Below the pieces are notes generated by a model. It searched no databases, was not told where the DNA came from, and was given only the letters and a program-made list of their open reading frames with translations. The translations under genes were made by a program, and so were the position numbers. 64,000 bases of DNA from Bin55 sp965203735 (GTDB taxonomy: Bacteria; Pseudomonadota; Gammaproteobacteria; Pseudomonadales; Azotimanducaceae), in the NCBI GenBank assembly GCA_965203735.1, contig OZ241909.1, forward strand, positions 1,302,001-1,366,000, written 5' to 3'. Every line of letters starts with the position of its first letter. Position 1 is the stretch's first letter. This document shows positions 26,572 through 34,319 of this stretch, piece after piece.

Positions 26572-26593
26572 GGTATAACGAACTTTTTATACC
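26572..26593 (+). promoter_or_regulatory. inverted repeat GGTATA/TATACC near the transcription start
   Basis: GGTATA at 26572-26577 and TATACC at 26588-26593, separated by 10 bases, immediately after the -10 box. The position fits a repressor site or a short 5' hairpin. Confidence 0.4.
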
Positions 26594-26611
26594 TCTAAAG
26601 AGGGATCAATT

Positions 26612-26863
26612 ATGACAGACAAAGACACTGTGACGCTAGAAATTGCGACTCCAAAAGGATTGTTCAAGGGGGCTTTCAGTATGGACCTGACGATTTCCGA
26701 GGTCATTCAATACGTCCTGAAAGAAATGGGCTTAGGCTCGGGCGACAAGTACGAACTAGTGCGCGATGGGACGAGCCTTGGTTCCAATGGCAAAAAACTA
26801 TCAGAACTTGGACTCTCCGGCGTTGAAAAGCTCGAGCTGGTGGCAACCGGGAGAGGTGTCTGA
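26612..26863 (+). CDS. ubiquitin-like protein of a bacterial conjugation operon
   Basis: 83 aa with a beta-grasp pattern: strand TVTLEIATPKG, strand FKGAFSMDLT, helix ISEVIQYVLKEMG, strand KYELVRDG, and a final strand VEKLELVATG. A strong AGAGGGA ribosome binding site precedes the ATG. The tail ends G80-R-G-V83, so there is no exposed C-terminal diglycine. Either one residue is trimmed (leaving Gly82), or the conjugation chemistry differs. The next genes encode E2-like, JAB and E1-like proteins in one transcript, which makes a ubiquitin-like role far more likely than a ThiS/MoaD sulphur carrier. It has a single UBL domain, unlike the two-domain BilA. Confidence 0.8.
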   Translation: MTDKDTVTLEIATPKGLFKGAFSMDLTISEVIQYVLKEMGLGSGDKYELVRDGTSLGSNGKKLSELGLSGVEKLELVATGRGV

Positions 26864-26867
26864 GTCT

Positions 26868-27323
26868 GTGATTGTAACCGCCTTGGTCTTTAACGATGAG
26901 TTCTCGCACCTCAACTCAATCGCTCAGAACAAGCATTGGCATCTGACTCTAACAGAAGTACCTGGGTTCATTCTCGTTCTACCCGCTAGAGACGGCTCAA
27001 AATTCGTGCTTCAAGTGGAATGTGATAACTATCCAGAAACTCCCCCATCGTGGCGTTGGACCAACCTGGAGAGCGGCGAATTGGACCAACCTCAAGATAC
27101 CCCAGCTGGAGAGAACGGATACTTTCACCCATCTAGACGTATATGTGCGCCTTGGAACAGAAATGCATATAGACAGGTTGACGAAAAAGGACCGCATAGA
27201 AACTGGAAGCTAGCCGCTTGGATGGAAAACTCTTCCACGGGAGAATGTACGACGTTATCTGCGATGGCACTGCGTTTGAGTGTTGAACTTCTCAGCGACC
27301 GCTACAAAGGGCGAATGGGATAA
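26868..27323 (+). CDS. prokaryotic E2-like ubiquitin-conjugating protein
   Basis: 151 aa from GTG 26868; GTG 26856 (overlapping the UBL gene by 8 bp) is the alternative start. The UBC fold is recognisable from the classical sequence NYPETPPSWRW (YPxxPP, residues 54-64) followed by FHPSRRICAPWNR. There, His87-Pro88 and Cys93 correspond to the HPN...IC(L) active site of eukaryotic E2 enzymes. A further Cys52 lies before the YP motif. The C-terminal helices (NWKLAAWMENSS, ALRLSVELLSDRY) complete the fold. It should accept the ubiquitin-like protein from the E1 encoded two genes downstream and transfer it to a target; the target is unknown and no E3 is seen. Confidence 0.8.
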   Translation: MIVTALVFNDEFSHLNSIAQNKHWHLTLTEVPGFILVLPARDGSKFVLQVECDNYPETPPSWRWTNLESGELDQPQDTPAGENGYFHPSRRICAPWNRNAYRQVDEKGPHRNWKLAAWMENSSTGECTTLSAMALRLSVELLSDRYKGRMG

Positions 27324-27326
27324 GAC

Positions 27327-27845
27327 ATGTGGAATCTACTTAAGAGTATCTGTGGGTACCGAAAAATACGTACTCCAAACATCGTTAGAGAACCGAGATT
27401 GATCTTGACCGAGGCAAGTATCTCTGCACTTAAGCGTTGCATAGCCCCAGAGATTAGCAAAGAGCACGAAGGAGTTTCCTATCTCCTGGGTCGTGCCTTG
27501 GACGAGACGACTTTGGTTGTTAGCGCTATCAGACCCGACGCGGAGACGACGAGCGGGAGCTTTTCGGTAGGAATCTCTGCCATGGCAAAGGTTGTGCGTG
27601 CTTGTTCTAAACACGGATTGCACGTTGTTGGGCAAGTTCACACGCACCCAAACGGTGCATATCACAGTATAGGCGACATAGAGGGTGCACGCATTGCCTA
27701 CAGGGGCTACGTTTCTATTGTGCTTCCTGACTATGGTCGTCTACTTCCTAGCCTTGAAAGATCGGCAACCTACATATTCGAACAAGAAGAGTTCTGCCAG
27801 CTGAGTAGTGACGAAATTGCGATTGTTCCAGGACGACTAGGTTAG
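27327..27845 (+). CDS. JAB/JAMM metallopeptidase (deubiquitinase-like)
   Basis: 172 aa, 3 bp after the E2-like gene. The JAMM active site is complete: Glu48 in HEGVSYLLG, then His105 and His107 in VHTHPNG, Ser114 and Asp117 in HSIGDIEG, following the H-x-H-P-x6-S-x2-D spacing. In related bacterial systems JAB proteins trim the ubiquitin-like precursor or remove it from targets. Here the UBL tail extends only one residue past Gly82, so deconjugation or minimal trimming would be its task. A C-terminal stretch YIFEQEEFCQLSS is unremarkable. Fusion or adjacency of JAB with E1/E2 is known from the systems described by Iyer, Burroughs and Aravind. Confidence 0.85.
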   Translation: MWNLLKSICGYRKIRTPNIVREPRLILTEASISALKRCIAPEISKEHEGVSYLLGRALDETTLVVSAIRPDAETTSGSFSVGISAMAKVVRACSKHGLHVVGQVHTHPNGAYHSIGDIEGARIAYRGYVSIVLPDYGRLLPSLERSATYIFEQEEFCQLSSDEIAIVPGRLG

Positions 27846-27849
27846 TGAC

Positions 27850-29184
27850 ATGGATTGGTACGAAGAAAGGAATAGTCGTTCGATCCTATACGCAGGTCGA
27901 GTGTTAGATCCGAAGCAGTGGATTACCATAGAAGCGGACCCCGACTATGTCTCCAACTACGACGGGCAAGTAGCCATCCTTACCATCGCCAATCTCTTGG
28001 GAAGAATGAGTCCATCGATTGCTTTTGACCTGCCTTCAGTTGCAATCGTCGATCCCCTGCCGAACCGTGGAAACAAGCTAAATGACACTATCCAGCAAAT
28101 GCTTGAACAGATTGATCCCTTTGGAAGTTTCGAGTTTCGCCGAGCACGTACAACTGATTTCGTGATTTTCGTTGGGAGACAAGGAAGAAGCAAGGTAGTG
28201 CATGGGTCGGGCTGGAACTCTTTCTGCGGAGATGAGCCGTCGCCGATAGCGAAGGACAGCACTCTCAACCCTATTGGACCTGCTATGGCTGTAATTCTCG
28301 CTATTAGTCAGGCTTTTCGTACAAATTTGACAGAACCCTCAACAGATTTCTCGTTCAATGCACTGCATTGGACTCCGAGACTAGTAGATCCCACCCCTTC
28401 TACTAGTGTAACAACCGATAGTTTTCTTGGAAACATGTGGACTGTTGGGACTGGATCTGTGGGCACTTCAATCCTATATTTCTTAAGTCTTGCGACCAAC
28501 AAGTTTTCCGGGGCTCTGTTTGATATGGACAGCGTCGAATGCCACAATTTGGATCGTTCCCCGATTTTCACTTACCAAGATCTTGGGCGCCAAAAGACGA
28601 CTGTTACTCAGGAATACCTCTCTAGGGTTGGCGTTCGGATGAAATCGGAACCAGTGGCACTCGACGAGTCTGAGTTATGGAAGGAACGCAAACAGGGAAT
28701 ACCTGATATTGTCATTACGGCAGCAAACGAGCGTAATGTGCGAACGATAGTTGAGACTGGGTTCCCTCCAATTCAGATTTACGGAACCACGGGCCAAAAC
28801 TGGCAAGCCACAGTACTCCGACATATACCTATGCGGGATCCTTGTTCCCGATGTGTCTTCTCAGATTCTCAGCAAGAGCCAACTGTTTGTGCAACATGTT
28901 CGGTAGTCGATGGTTCCAATAAGAGCACTGAGCCCATCGTGGATGCCGCACTTCCGTTTCTATCGTTTGCGGCGGGAACGATGGCCGCTTCAGAAATTCT
29001 CAAGCTTCAGCTTCCCGAATATCCGTTTAACGCCAACAGAGTCCTGTTGTATACGAACGATGCTCCAAGAGTAGTGCCGGTCCCGCTTAGACCACGCGAA
29101 CATTGCAATTGTAGAAAGCGAAGTGACACAATTCACAAGAAGGTAATAGATGGAAGCAGATACGCGAGTCTTGTCTCAAGCTAA
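27850..29184 (+). CDS. E1-like adenylating enzyme (ThiF superfamily) with N-terminal extension
   Basis: 444 aa, 4 bp after the JAB gene. The ThiF/E1 Rossmann fold occupies about residues 190-400: nucleotide loop VGTGSVG at 199-205, acidic FDMD at 224-227, NLDR near 233-236 and Lys249 in GRQKT. Two CxxC pairs (Cys332/335 and Cys347/350) look like the structural zinc site. A third Cys pair lies near the C-terminus (HCNCRKR, 419 and 421). The first 190 residues form a domain I do not recognise, with VILAISQAF before the fold. It should adenylate the C-terminus of the UBL and pass it to the E2. A single obvious catalytic cysteine cannot be pointed out from sequence alone. Confidence 0.85.
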   Translation: MDWYEERNSRSILYAGRVLDPKQWITIEADPDYVSNYDGQVAILTIANLLGRMSPSIAFDLPSVAIVDPLPNRGNKLNDTIQQMLEQIDPFGSFEFRRARTTDFVIFVGRQGRSKVVHGSGWNSFCGDEPSPIAKDSTLNPIGPAMAVILAISQAFRTNLTEPSTDFSFNALHWTPRLVDPTPSTSVTTDSFLGNMWTVGTGSVGTSILYFLSLATNKFSGALFDMDSVECHNLDRSPIFTYQDLGRQKTTVTQEYLSRVGVRMKSEPVALDESELWKERKQGIPDIVITAANERNVRTIVETGFPPIQIYGTTGQNWQATVLRHIPMRDPCSRCVFSDSQQEPTVCATCSVVDGSNKSTEPIVDAALPFLSFAAGTMAASEILKLQLPEYPFNANRVLLYTNDAPRVVPVPLRPREHCNCRKRSDTIHKKVIDGSRYASLVSS

Positions 29185-29406
29185 CAAGAAGCTTCTCACT
29201 ACAAAAGTGTCGTCCTTTGGACGTATTGTTAGCACAATCGAATGACCAAGCACCACAAGAGGAAACTGGAAGTGCACTCAGTGAAGATTCCTGTTCGCAA
29301 CGGAGATTGCAACCAAATCGCCCTGCTGTAGATCTCTGGATAGGCAACCGATGTCGTTATTTCCTTGATATAGTGAGTGTTCCGCTTTCCCTTTCACCCG
29401 AACATC

Positions 29407-30372
29407 ATGGAGGCAGAATTGCCAGTATTTGACTTGTATTCCTATCGCAGACGTCTAGCAGAAAATGACGAGCCTGAAGTGTTTGCATACGACAGGTTAC
29501 CCGATCGCCTTTTGGTGCAAGTCATCCACATTTGGAGGGATGCAATAGGACCCTACAATGCTAGCGACCCACACGGAATGACGGCCTACGCTGCTAACAA
29601 TAGTGGCTGGCAGCAAATTGAGAGTTTTGTAGCGCGGGAGCACGGACTGTTCCGTCTCGGCGAGGGTCATGAACTGAGCGCTTTCGAACGTTGCACATAC
29701 AGTTTGCGCGATCCTGCTTCATTTGACCTAGCTATAGACTTGATCGAATTCAGTTTCTTATATATCGATCAAATTATTCGACATTTCGACGGGCACGAGC
29801 AGCAAGAATGCGGAATTGCTGTATCGGCTGACGATGCAATTGCGGAACTCAATGAACGATTTCGTCGTGCCGGTGTTGGGTACCGCTTTGAATGCGGAAA
29901 AATCATTCGCATAGACTCGGAGTTGATTCATGCCGAAGTCGTGAAACCGGCACTTCGATTCCTTCAACACAAAGGATTTGAAGGTCCTCGCGATGAGTTT
30001 TTGCAAGCCTTTGATCACTTCCGGGCGAGGGAACACCGTGATGCGATAACTGATGCAAACAACGCATTCGAGAGCACTTTGAAGGCTATTTGCGCTAAGC
30101 GACGATGGCAGTTTGACTCAAATGCAAGAGCGAGCGATCTTCTCAAGGCAGTGAGAGACAATGGATTGTTCCCGACATACCTAGACAATTCCTTCGATCA
30201 ATTAATCGCAACGCTGAAATCGGGACTTCCAGAAGTTAGAAATAACGAAGGATCGCATGGTCAGGGAGCGGAAATGACCGAAACACCTGCATATGTGGCA
30301 GCTTATGCAATCCACTTGGCAGCAACCAACATCTTGTTTCTTGCCGAGGCCCACAAAGCACTGGGTAATTGA
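29407..30372 (+). CDS. STM4504/CBY_0614-type protein with Abi_C-like C-terminus
   Basis: 321 aa from ATG 29407; a GTG at 29377 is in frame but starts with low-complexity residues. The N-terminal half carries FDLYSYRRRL, FAYDRLPDRLLVQVIHIWRDAIG and a helix-rich core, as I remember from the STM4504/CBY_0614 family. The C-terminal about 110 residues match the Abi_C type domain (abortive-infection C-terminal): NAFESTLKAICAKRRWQF, LLKAVRDNGLFP, then RNNEGSHGQG and AYAIHLAATNILFLAEAHKA. It follows the UBL operon by 220 bp in the same direction, so it may be part of the defence locus as effector or independent system. A role in phage resistance is inference. Confidence 0.75.
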   Translation: MEAELPVFDLYSYRRRLAENDEPEVFAYDRLPDRLLVQVIHIWRDAIGPYNASDPHGMTAYAANNSGWQQIESFVAREHGLFRLGEGHELSAFERCTYSLRDPASFDLAIDLIEFSFLYIDQIIRHFDGHEQQECGIAVSADDAIAELNERFRRAGVGYRFECGKIIRIDSELIHAEVVKPALRFLQHKGFEGPRDEFLQAFDHFRAREHRDAITDANNAFESTLKAICAKRRWQFDSNARASDLLKAVRDNGLFPTYLDNSFDQLIATLKSGLPEVRNNEGSHGQGAEMTETPAYVAAYAIHLAATNILFLAEAHKALGN

Positions 30373-32447
30373 TCAAACTTTGGTATTCTGGGGGTTCGTG
30401 ACTGATTGGGCAATGAGTCTAGAGCCGCGTAGGCATGTAATCGGCGAAGTCTTCGCGAATTGGTGCGAAACGACAACGTTCGCCAATAGCCTTAACATGG
30501 TCTCTTCGAACCGTTCTCCCTTCACGGGCCCTCAGAGATCGCGCAACTCTAGTACCTAGAATCCTCATCGAGATCCCTACGTCCATTCGTTCGAGTACGG
30601 GAGGGCCTGATGGTTGAGTTGTAACTGAACGGATAACATCACTCGAGGGTGAGAACCCTCCTCGGTTCACAAAGACCTCCTCGAGGAATTCACGTATCCA
30701 ACCCGAGAAAGTCCGTGCCGGGTTCCTTTCAAGTACATTGAAAACTCAGGAAGTGCGTGGCCCTAGGAACTCACTGGAAATTGCTGATGGCAAAATAAAC
30801 CAACCCGCCTATGCAGTTGTGACGCCCCACTTTCAGCATACAGGGACTTCGATGGAGGAGCCGGCACGAGGCGATGCGGAAGCTCAAATCATCGCACCAA
30901 TGAGTCCAAAATTTGTAATTGGGCGTACACTCTTGGCAAGCATGACTTATGCTGTACGAACTTTAACAGTCCTAGAGGCCACCAATGTCCATTTTAGGAG
31001 ACTGTCGACTCCCAATACGTAGTAGCGTAAAGCGAATCGAGAACCAGATTTGTCAAAGGTCTAATTTCGGTCCATTCAAACGTTTGGCTAACGTGTGTAA
31101 TGTCAATGCCAAGTTGTACTTGGTAATGCTGTCATCGAGTCCATTTGTATTTGGAGCAGCAGAGTATCTCAAGAGCGCTTTGCTTACCAGCGAGGCTCAA
31201 TTCCTCCGCGGAACTATCTAGCTTGCGGGAGGTGCATGTTTCTGTTTCTTGGGATTCTTCATTTGGACGAGATCCAAGATGTGCGCTGGCCCCTTCCAAT
31301 CGACCATTGTCTGTTGCTTACATACCTAAATTATCTTCTCATGCCTCTGTGCTTTTTCGCGTTTGGGATGGGATTTTCTATAGTGTTCCTGTAGGCGAGG
31401 ACACATTGGTCATCGAAGTCTCAAGTCCGCTTACAGTCTAGACAGATCTGTCTTGTTATCGTAAGTCGTGGGACTTATTCGATTTAGAGGAATTTGGTCG
31501 GTCGTGCCTGACTCTACGGCCTTGCGTTCCCAACCGGTATCCTTGAGTTTCCTGAGGGCTGCCGGCACCTATCCCGGACATTTGGGAATGATCACCGCAA
31601 GGTCGTACATGTAGACGTCCGCCGGCGTGAGCGGCCCTTTGGAAGCCCGTAGCGCTACGGTCATCTCGAAAGTGACCTGGTAGCAGGGCAAGCTCCAAAC
31701 CAATGGAGGAAGTCCAGGTTTCCCATCGTGGTCTGGCTGGTCGTTTCATGTCTTTTTTTGAAAGCGCATGCATGGTTGGTCACGATTCACCGGACTTCAA
31801 GGTTTTTGAACTCTAGCTGCTAGCTCTTCTTTGTTCCGAGTTTGCTTGGCAAACCTTCTTATTGTCGGACATCGCCGATCAACCGATGTTTCGAACGTTG
31901 CCAATCGCTCTCTCGCGTCCAAACAAGGGGTTCATTGCATGGACTCTAGCTGGCTCTCACGAAGTAGCTGTCGATCTAATGCGTAGCTTCAACCACGCCC
32001 CGAAGATCGCGGTGATGGTCTGCAAAGGCGTGAGCTACGATCCGGCTCGTGAATTCATCTAAAGAAAGGGTGCGTAGAGCTACGAAATTGCTATGACACT
32101 TGAAGGAATCAAGAATAGACTTGGTATCAGAGATAATCCGTGTGGAATAGGTAACGTATGACACCTAATCTGGATTGGGAGTGGGTCCCTGCATGCCCAA
32201 AAAACAGATTGGGACTGCCATTCTGCAAACTGGTCAAGTTGAGAAATGAGAGTCCGGTTTTTGAACAGAACGGATCCAAGTACTGATCAAGGCCAAATAC
32301 TTGGAATCCAATCACACCAATCAATTGGCTCCGCTAGGTACCGAACAATTGTGTATCGTAAGAGTCGCTCGTAACATTTTACATTCGCCAATTGCGTTGA
32401 TAGGGTAGACAGCTCAAACTTCGGAGTGAACCGGGCTGTACAACGCT
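30373..32447. other. 2-kb gene-poor region
   Basis: No intact gene. A GC-richer patch at about 31505-31680 on the minus strand reads like protein (TFEMTVALRASKGPLTP, ADVYMYDLAVIIPKCPG, then an in-frame stop and AALRKLKDTGWERKA). That suggests a decayed coding remnant of unknown family, possibly mobile. Nothing else is recognisable; no tRNA gene was seen at this island boundary. Confidence 0.45.
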
Positions 32448-34286
32448 TTAAGCCTCTTGGAACTCCAACGAGCGAATGTTGATCGTTTCGAGAATGGAGT
32501 CTTCGAACTTGCCCAAAGCCATGGTCGCTTGTTCCCGTATCCCGTAGCGCCTTAAAGTTACCGTACCGTCTTCCTGCTCTCGAGCTCCGACAATGAGCAA
32601 ATTGGGAATCTTTGACACTGTTCCCTGGCGTATTTTCTTAGAGACAGTATCCGATTCGGGTGCCAACTCCGCCCGAACGAAGCAGGACCGCAATTGGTCA
32701 ACAATGCGTTGGCCGTACTCATGAAACTGTTCGGAGACAGTGATTACTTGAACCTGAACGGGAGCGAGCCAAGTAGGGAACGCCCCGCCGTAGTGTTCTA
32801 TGAGGTAAGCCACCATCCTCTCGTGAGTAGAGAGTGGTGCTCGATGTATGCAGTAAGGTACATGTTCTTCACCGTCAGGACCTATGTAGGAGAGATTCAA
32901 GCGAGACGGAATTGCGAAATCCAATTGGATAGTGCTCACAGACTCATCTCGTCCCGTTACAGTCGGAAACTGTACATCGATTTTGGGACCGTAGAACGCC
33001 GCCTCTCCGATACCTTCAGCGTAGTCCACTCCCATTTCGTCCATTAGCTCGGTCAGTAGTGCTTCTGACCGTTTCCACGCTTCAGGATTTTCTACATACT
33101 TCTCCTTCCGTTTTGGATCATCGGGATCGTACTTGGAGAGTCGTAGGTAGTAGGTCTCCAATCCCAGTATTCGGTAAGCTTCGTCGTAGAGTTCCATGAT
33201 CGCTTGAAACTCCGACTTTATCTGGTCTTCGGAACAGTAAATGTGAGCATCGTTCATGCACATGCCGCGCACTCTCAAGAGCCCACTAACAGCTCCCGAT
33301 TCCTCGAAACGGTAGACGTGGCCATATTCGGCAAGCCGAACGGGAAGCTCTCGATAGCTCCTCGGTTGAGCGGCGAAAATCTTGTGATGGTGCGGACAAT
33401 TCATGGGTCGCAACATGTACGCTTCTTTGACTACCTCACCGTCTTCGGATTGCTCGGAAAGTTCCATAGGTGGATACATGTCGTCGGCGTAGTAGGGAAG
33501 ATGTCCTGTTTTGTAGAACAGGTCCTGCTTCGCAATTTGTGGAGTGGCGACTCGTTGATAGCCCGCCTTGAACTCGAGCTCCACGGCAAGTTTTTCCAAT
33601 TCATCGCGTACCACTGTACCGTTGGGTAACCAGAGGGGCAGGCCACGACCAATATCGTTGTCGATTGTGAAGATTCCCAGTTCTCGTCCAAGCTTCTTGT
33701 GATCGCGTTGCTGGGCTTCCTCATATGCCTCAACGTACTGATCAAGTTCTTCCTTTGTTCCGAATGCCCAAGCGTAAATTCGGGTCAGCATTTGGTTGTC
33801 GGAATCGCCCCTCCAATATGCTCCGGCAACACTGCGAAGCTTGAATGCATCACGCGGGATGTCTTTGGTTGTATCGACATGGGGACCCTCGCACATATCC
33901 ACAAAAGGGCCATTCCGATAGAAAGTTAGCGAATCGAGTCCATTCTTCTCACACAACTCAACTGCATACTCGCGCTTATACGGCTCGCCCATCTCGTCGA
34001 GTCTTGAAAGTGCATCGTCCTTTGCCAACTCCTCGCAGTAGAAGCGTTGACCGCTCTTGAGAATCTTGCGCATTCTGCGCTCAATTTCCGGAAAGTCTTC
34101 GTCAGTAAGCGGTTCTGACAGCGCAAAGTCGTAGTAGAAGCCATCTTTTATTGGCGGCCCGAATCCCAGAGTAGAACCTTCGCGAATGCCCAAGACCGCC
34201 TGTGCAAGCACATGGGCCAAGCTATGTCTAATTCGATAGAGTGCTTCGTCCTCGGCGGCGAAGTCTCCTTGGTGTTCGTAGGGCAT
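32448..34286 (-). CDS. thrS: threonyl-tRNA synthetase lacking the TGS domain
   Basis: 612 aa class II synthetase that charges tRNA-Thr. The protein starts directly in the N2 editing domain: HSLAHVLAQAV with His21 and His25 and later VDMCEGPHVD, which form the editing site. The catalytic domain follows: LPLWLPNGTVV, MLRPMNCPHHHKIF with the zinc Cys, RGMCMNDAHIYC, and motif 3 PYCIHRAPLSTHERM. The anticodon-binding domain starts near VQVQVITVSEQF. About 60 residues of N-terminal TGS domain found in E. coli ThrS are absent; no upstream in-frame extension was found. The gene begins 33 bp downstream of aconitase on the same strand. Confidence 0.95.
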   Translation of the reverse strand: MPYEHQGDFAAEDEALYRIRHSLAHVLAQAVLGIREGSTLGFGPPIKDGFYYDFALSEPLTDEDFPEIERRMRKILKSGQRFYCEELAKDDALSRLDEMGEPYKREYAVELCEKNGLDSLTFYRNGPFVDMCEGPHVDTTKDIPRDAFKLRSVAGAYWRGDSDNQMLTRIYAWAFGTKEELDQYVEAYEEAQQRDHKKLGRELGIFTIDNDIGRGLPLWLPNGTVVRDELEKLAVELEFKAGYQRVATPQIAKQDLFYKTGHLPYYADDMYPPMELSEQSEDGEVVKEAYMLRPMNCPHHHKIFAAQPRSYRELPVRLAEYGHVYRFEESGAVSGLLRVRGMCMNDAHIYCSEDQIKSEFQAIMELYDEAYRILGLETYYLRLSKYDPDDPKRKEKYVENPEAWKRSEALLTELMDEMGVDYAEGIGEAAFYGPKIDVQFPTVTGRDESVSTIQLDFAIPSRLNLSYIGPDGEEHVPYCIHRAPLSTHERMVAYLIEHYGGAFPTWLAPVQVQVITVSEQFHEYGQRIVDQLRSCFVRAELAPESDTVSKKIRQGTVSKIPNLLIVGAREQEDGTVTLRRYGIREQATMALGKFEDSILETINIRSLEFQEA

Positions 34287-34319
34287 TTCTCTCAGAATCC
34301 GTGTGACCGAGAAGGGAAC

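Noticed and set aside
26612..29184. Thiamine or molybdopterin sulphur-carrier operon (ThiS/ThiF-like)
   Set aside because: Presence of E2-like and JAB genes and absence of thiG/thiE/moa genes favour a conjugation system.
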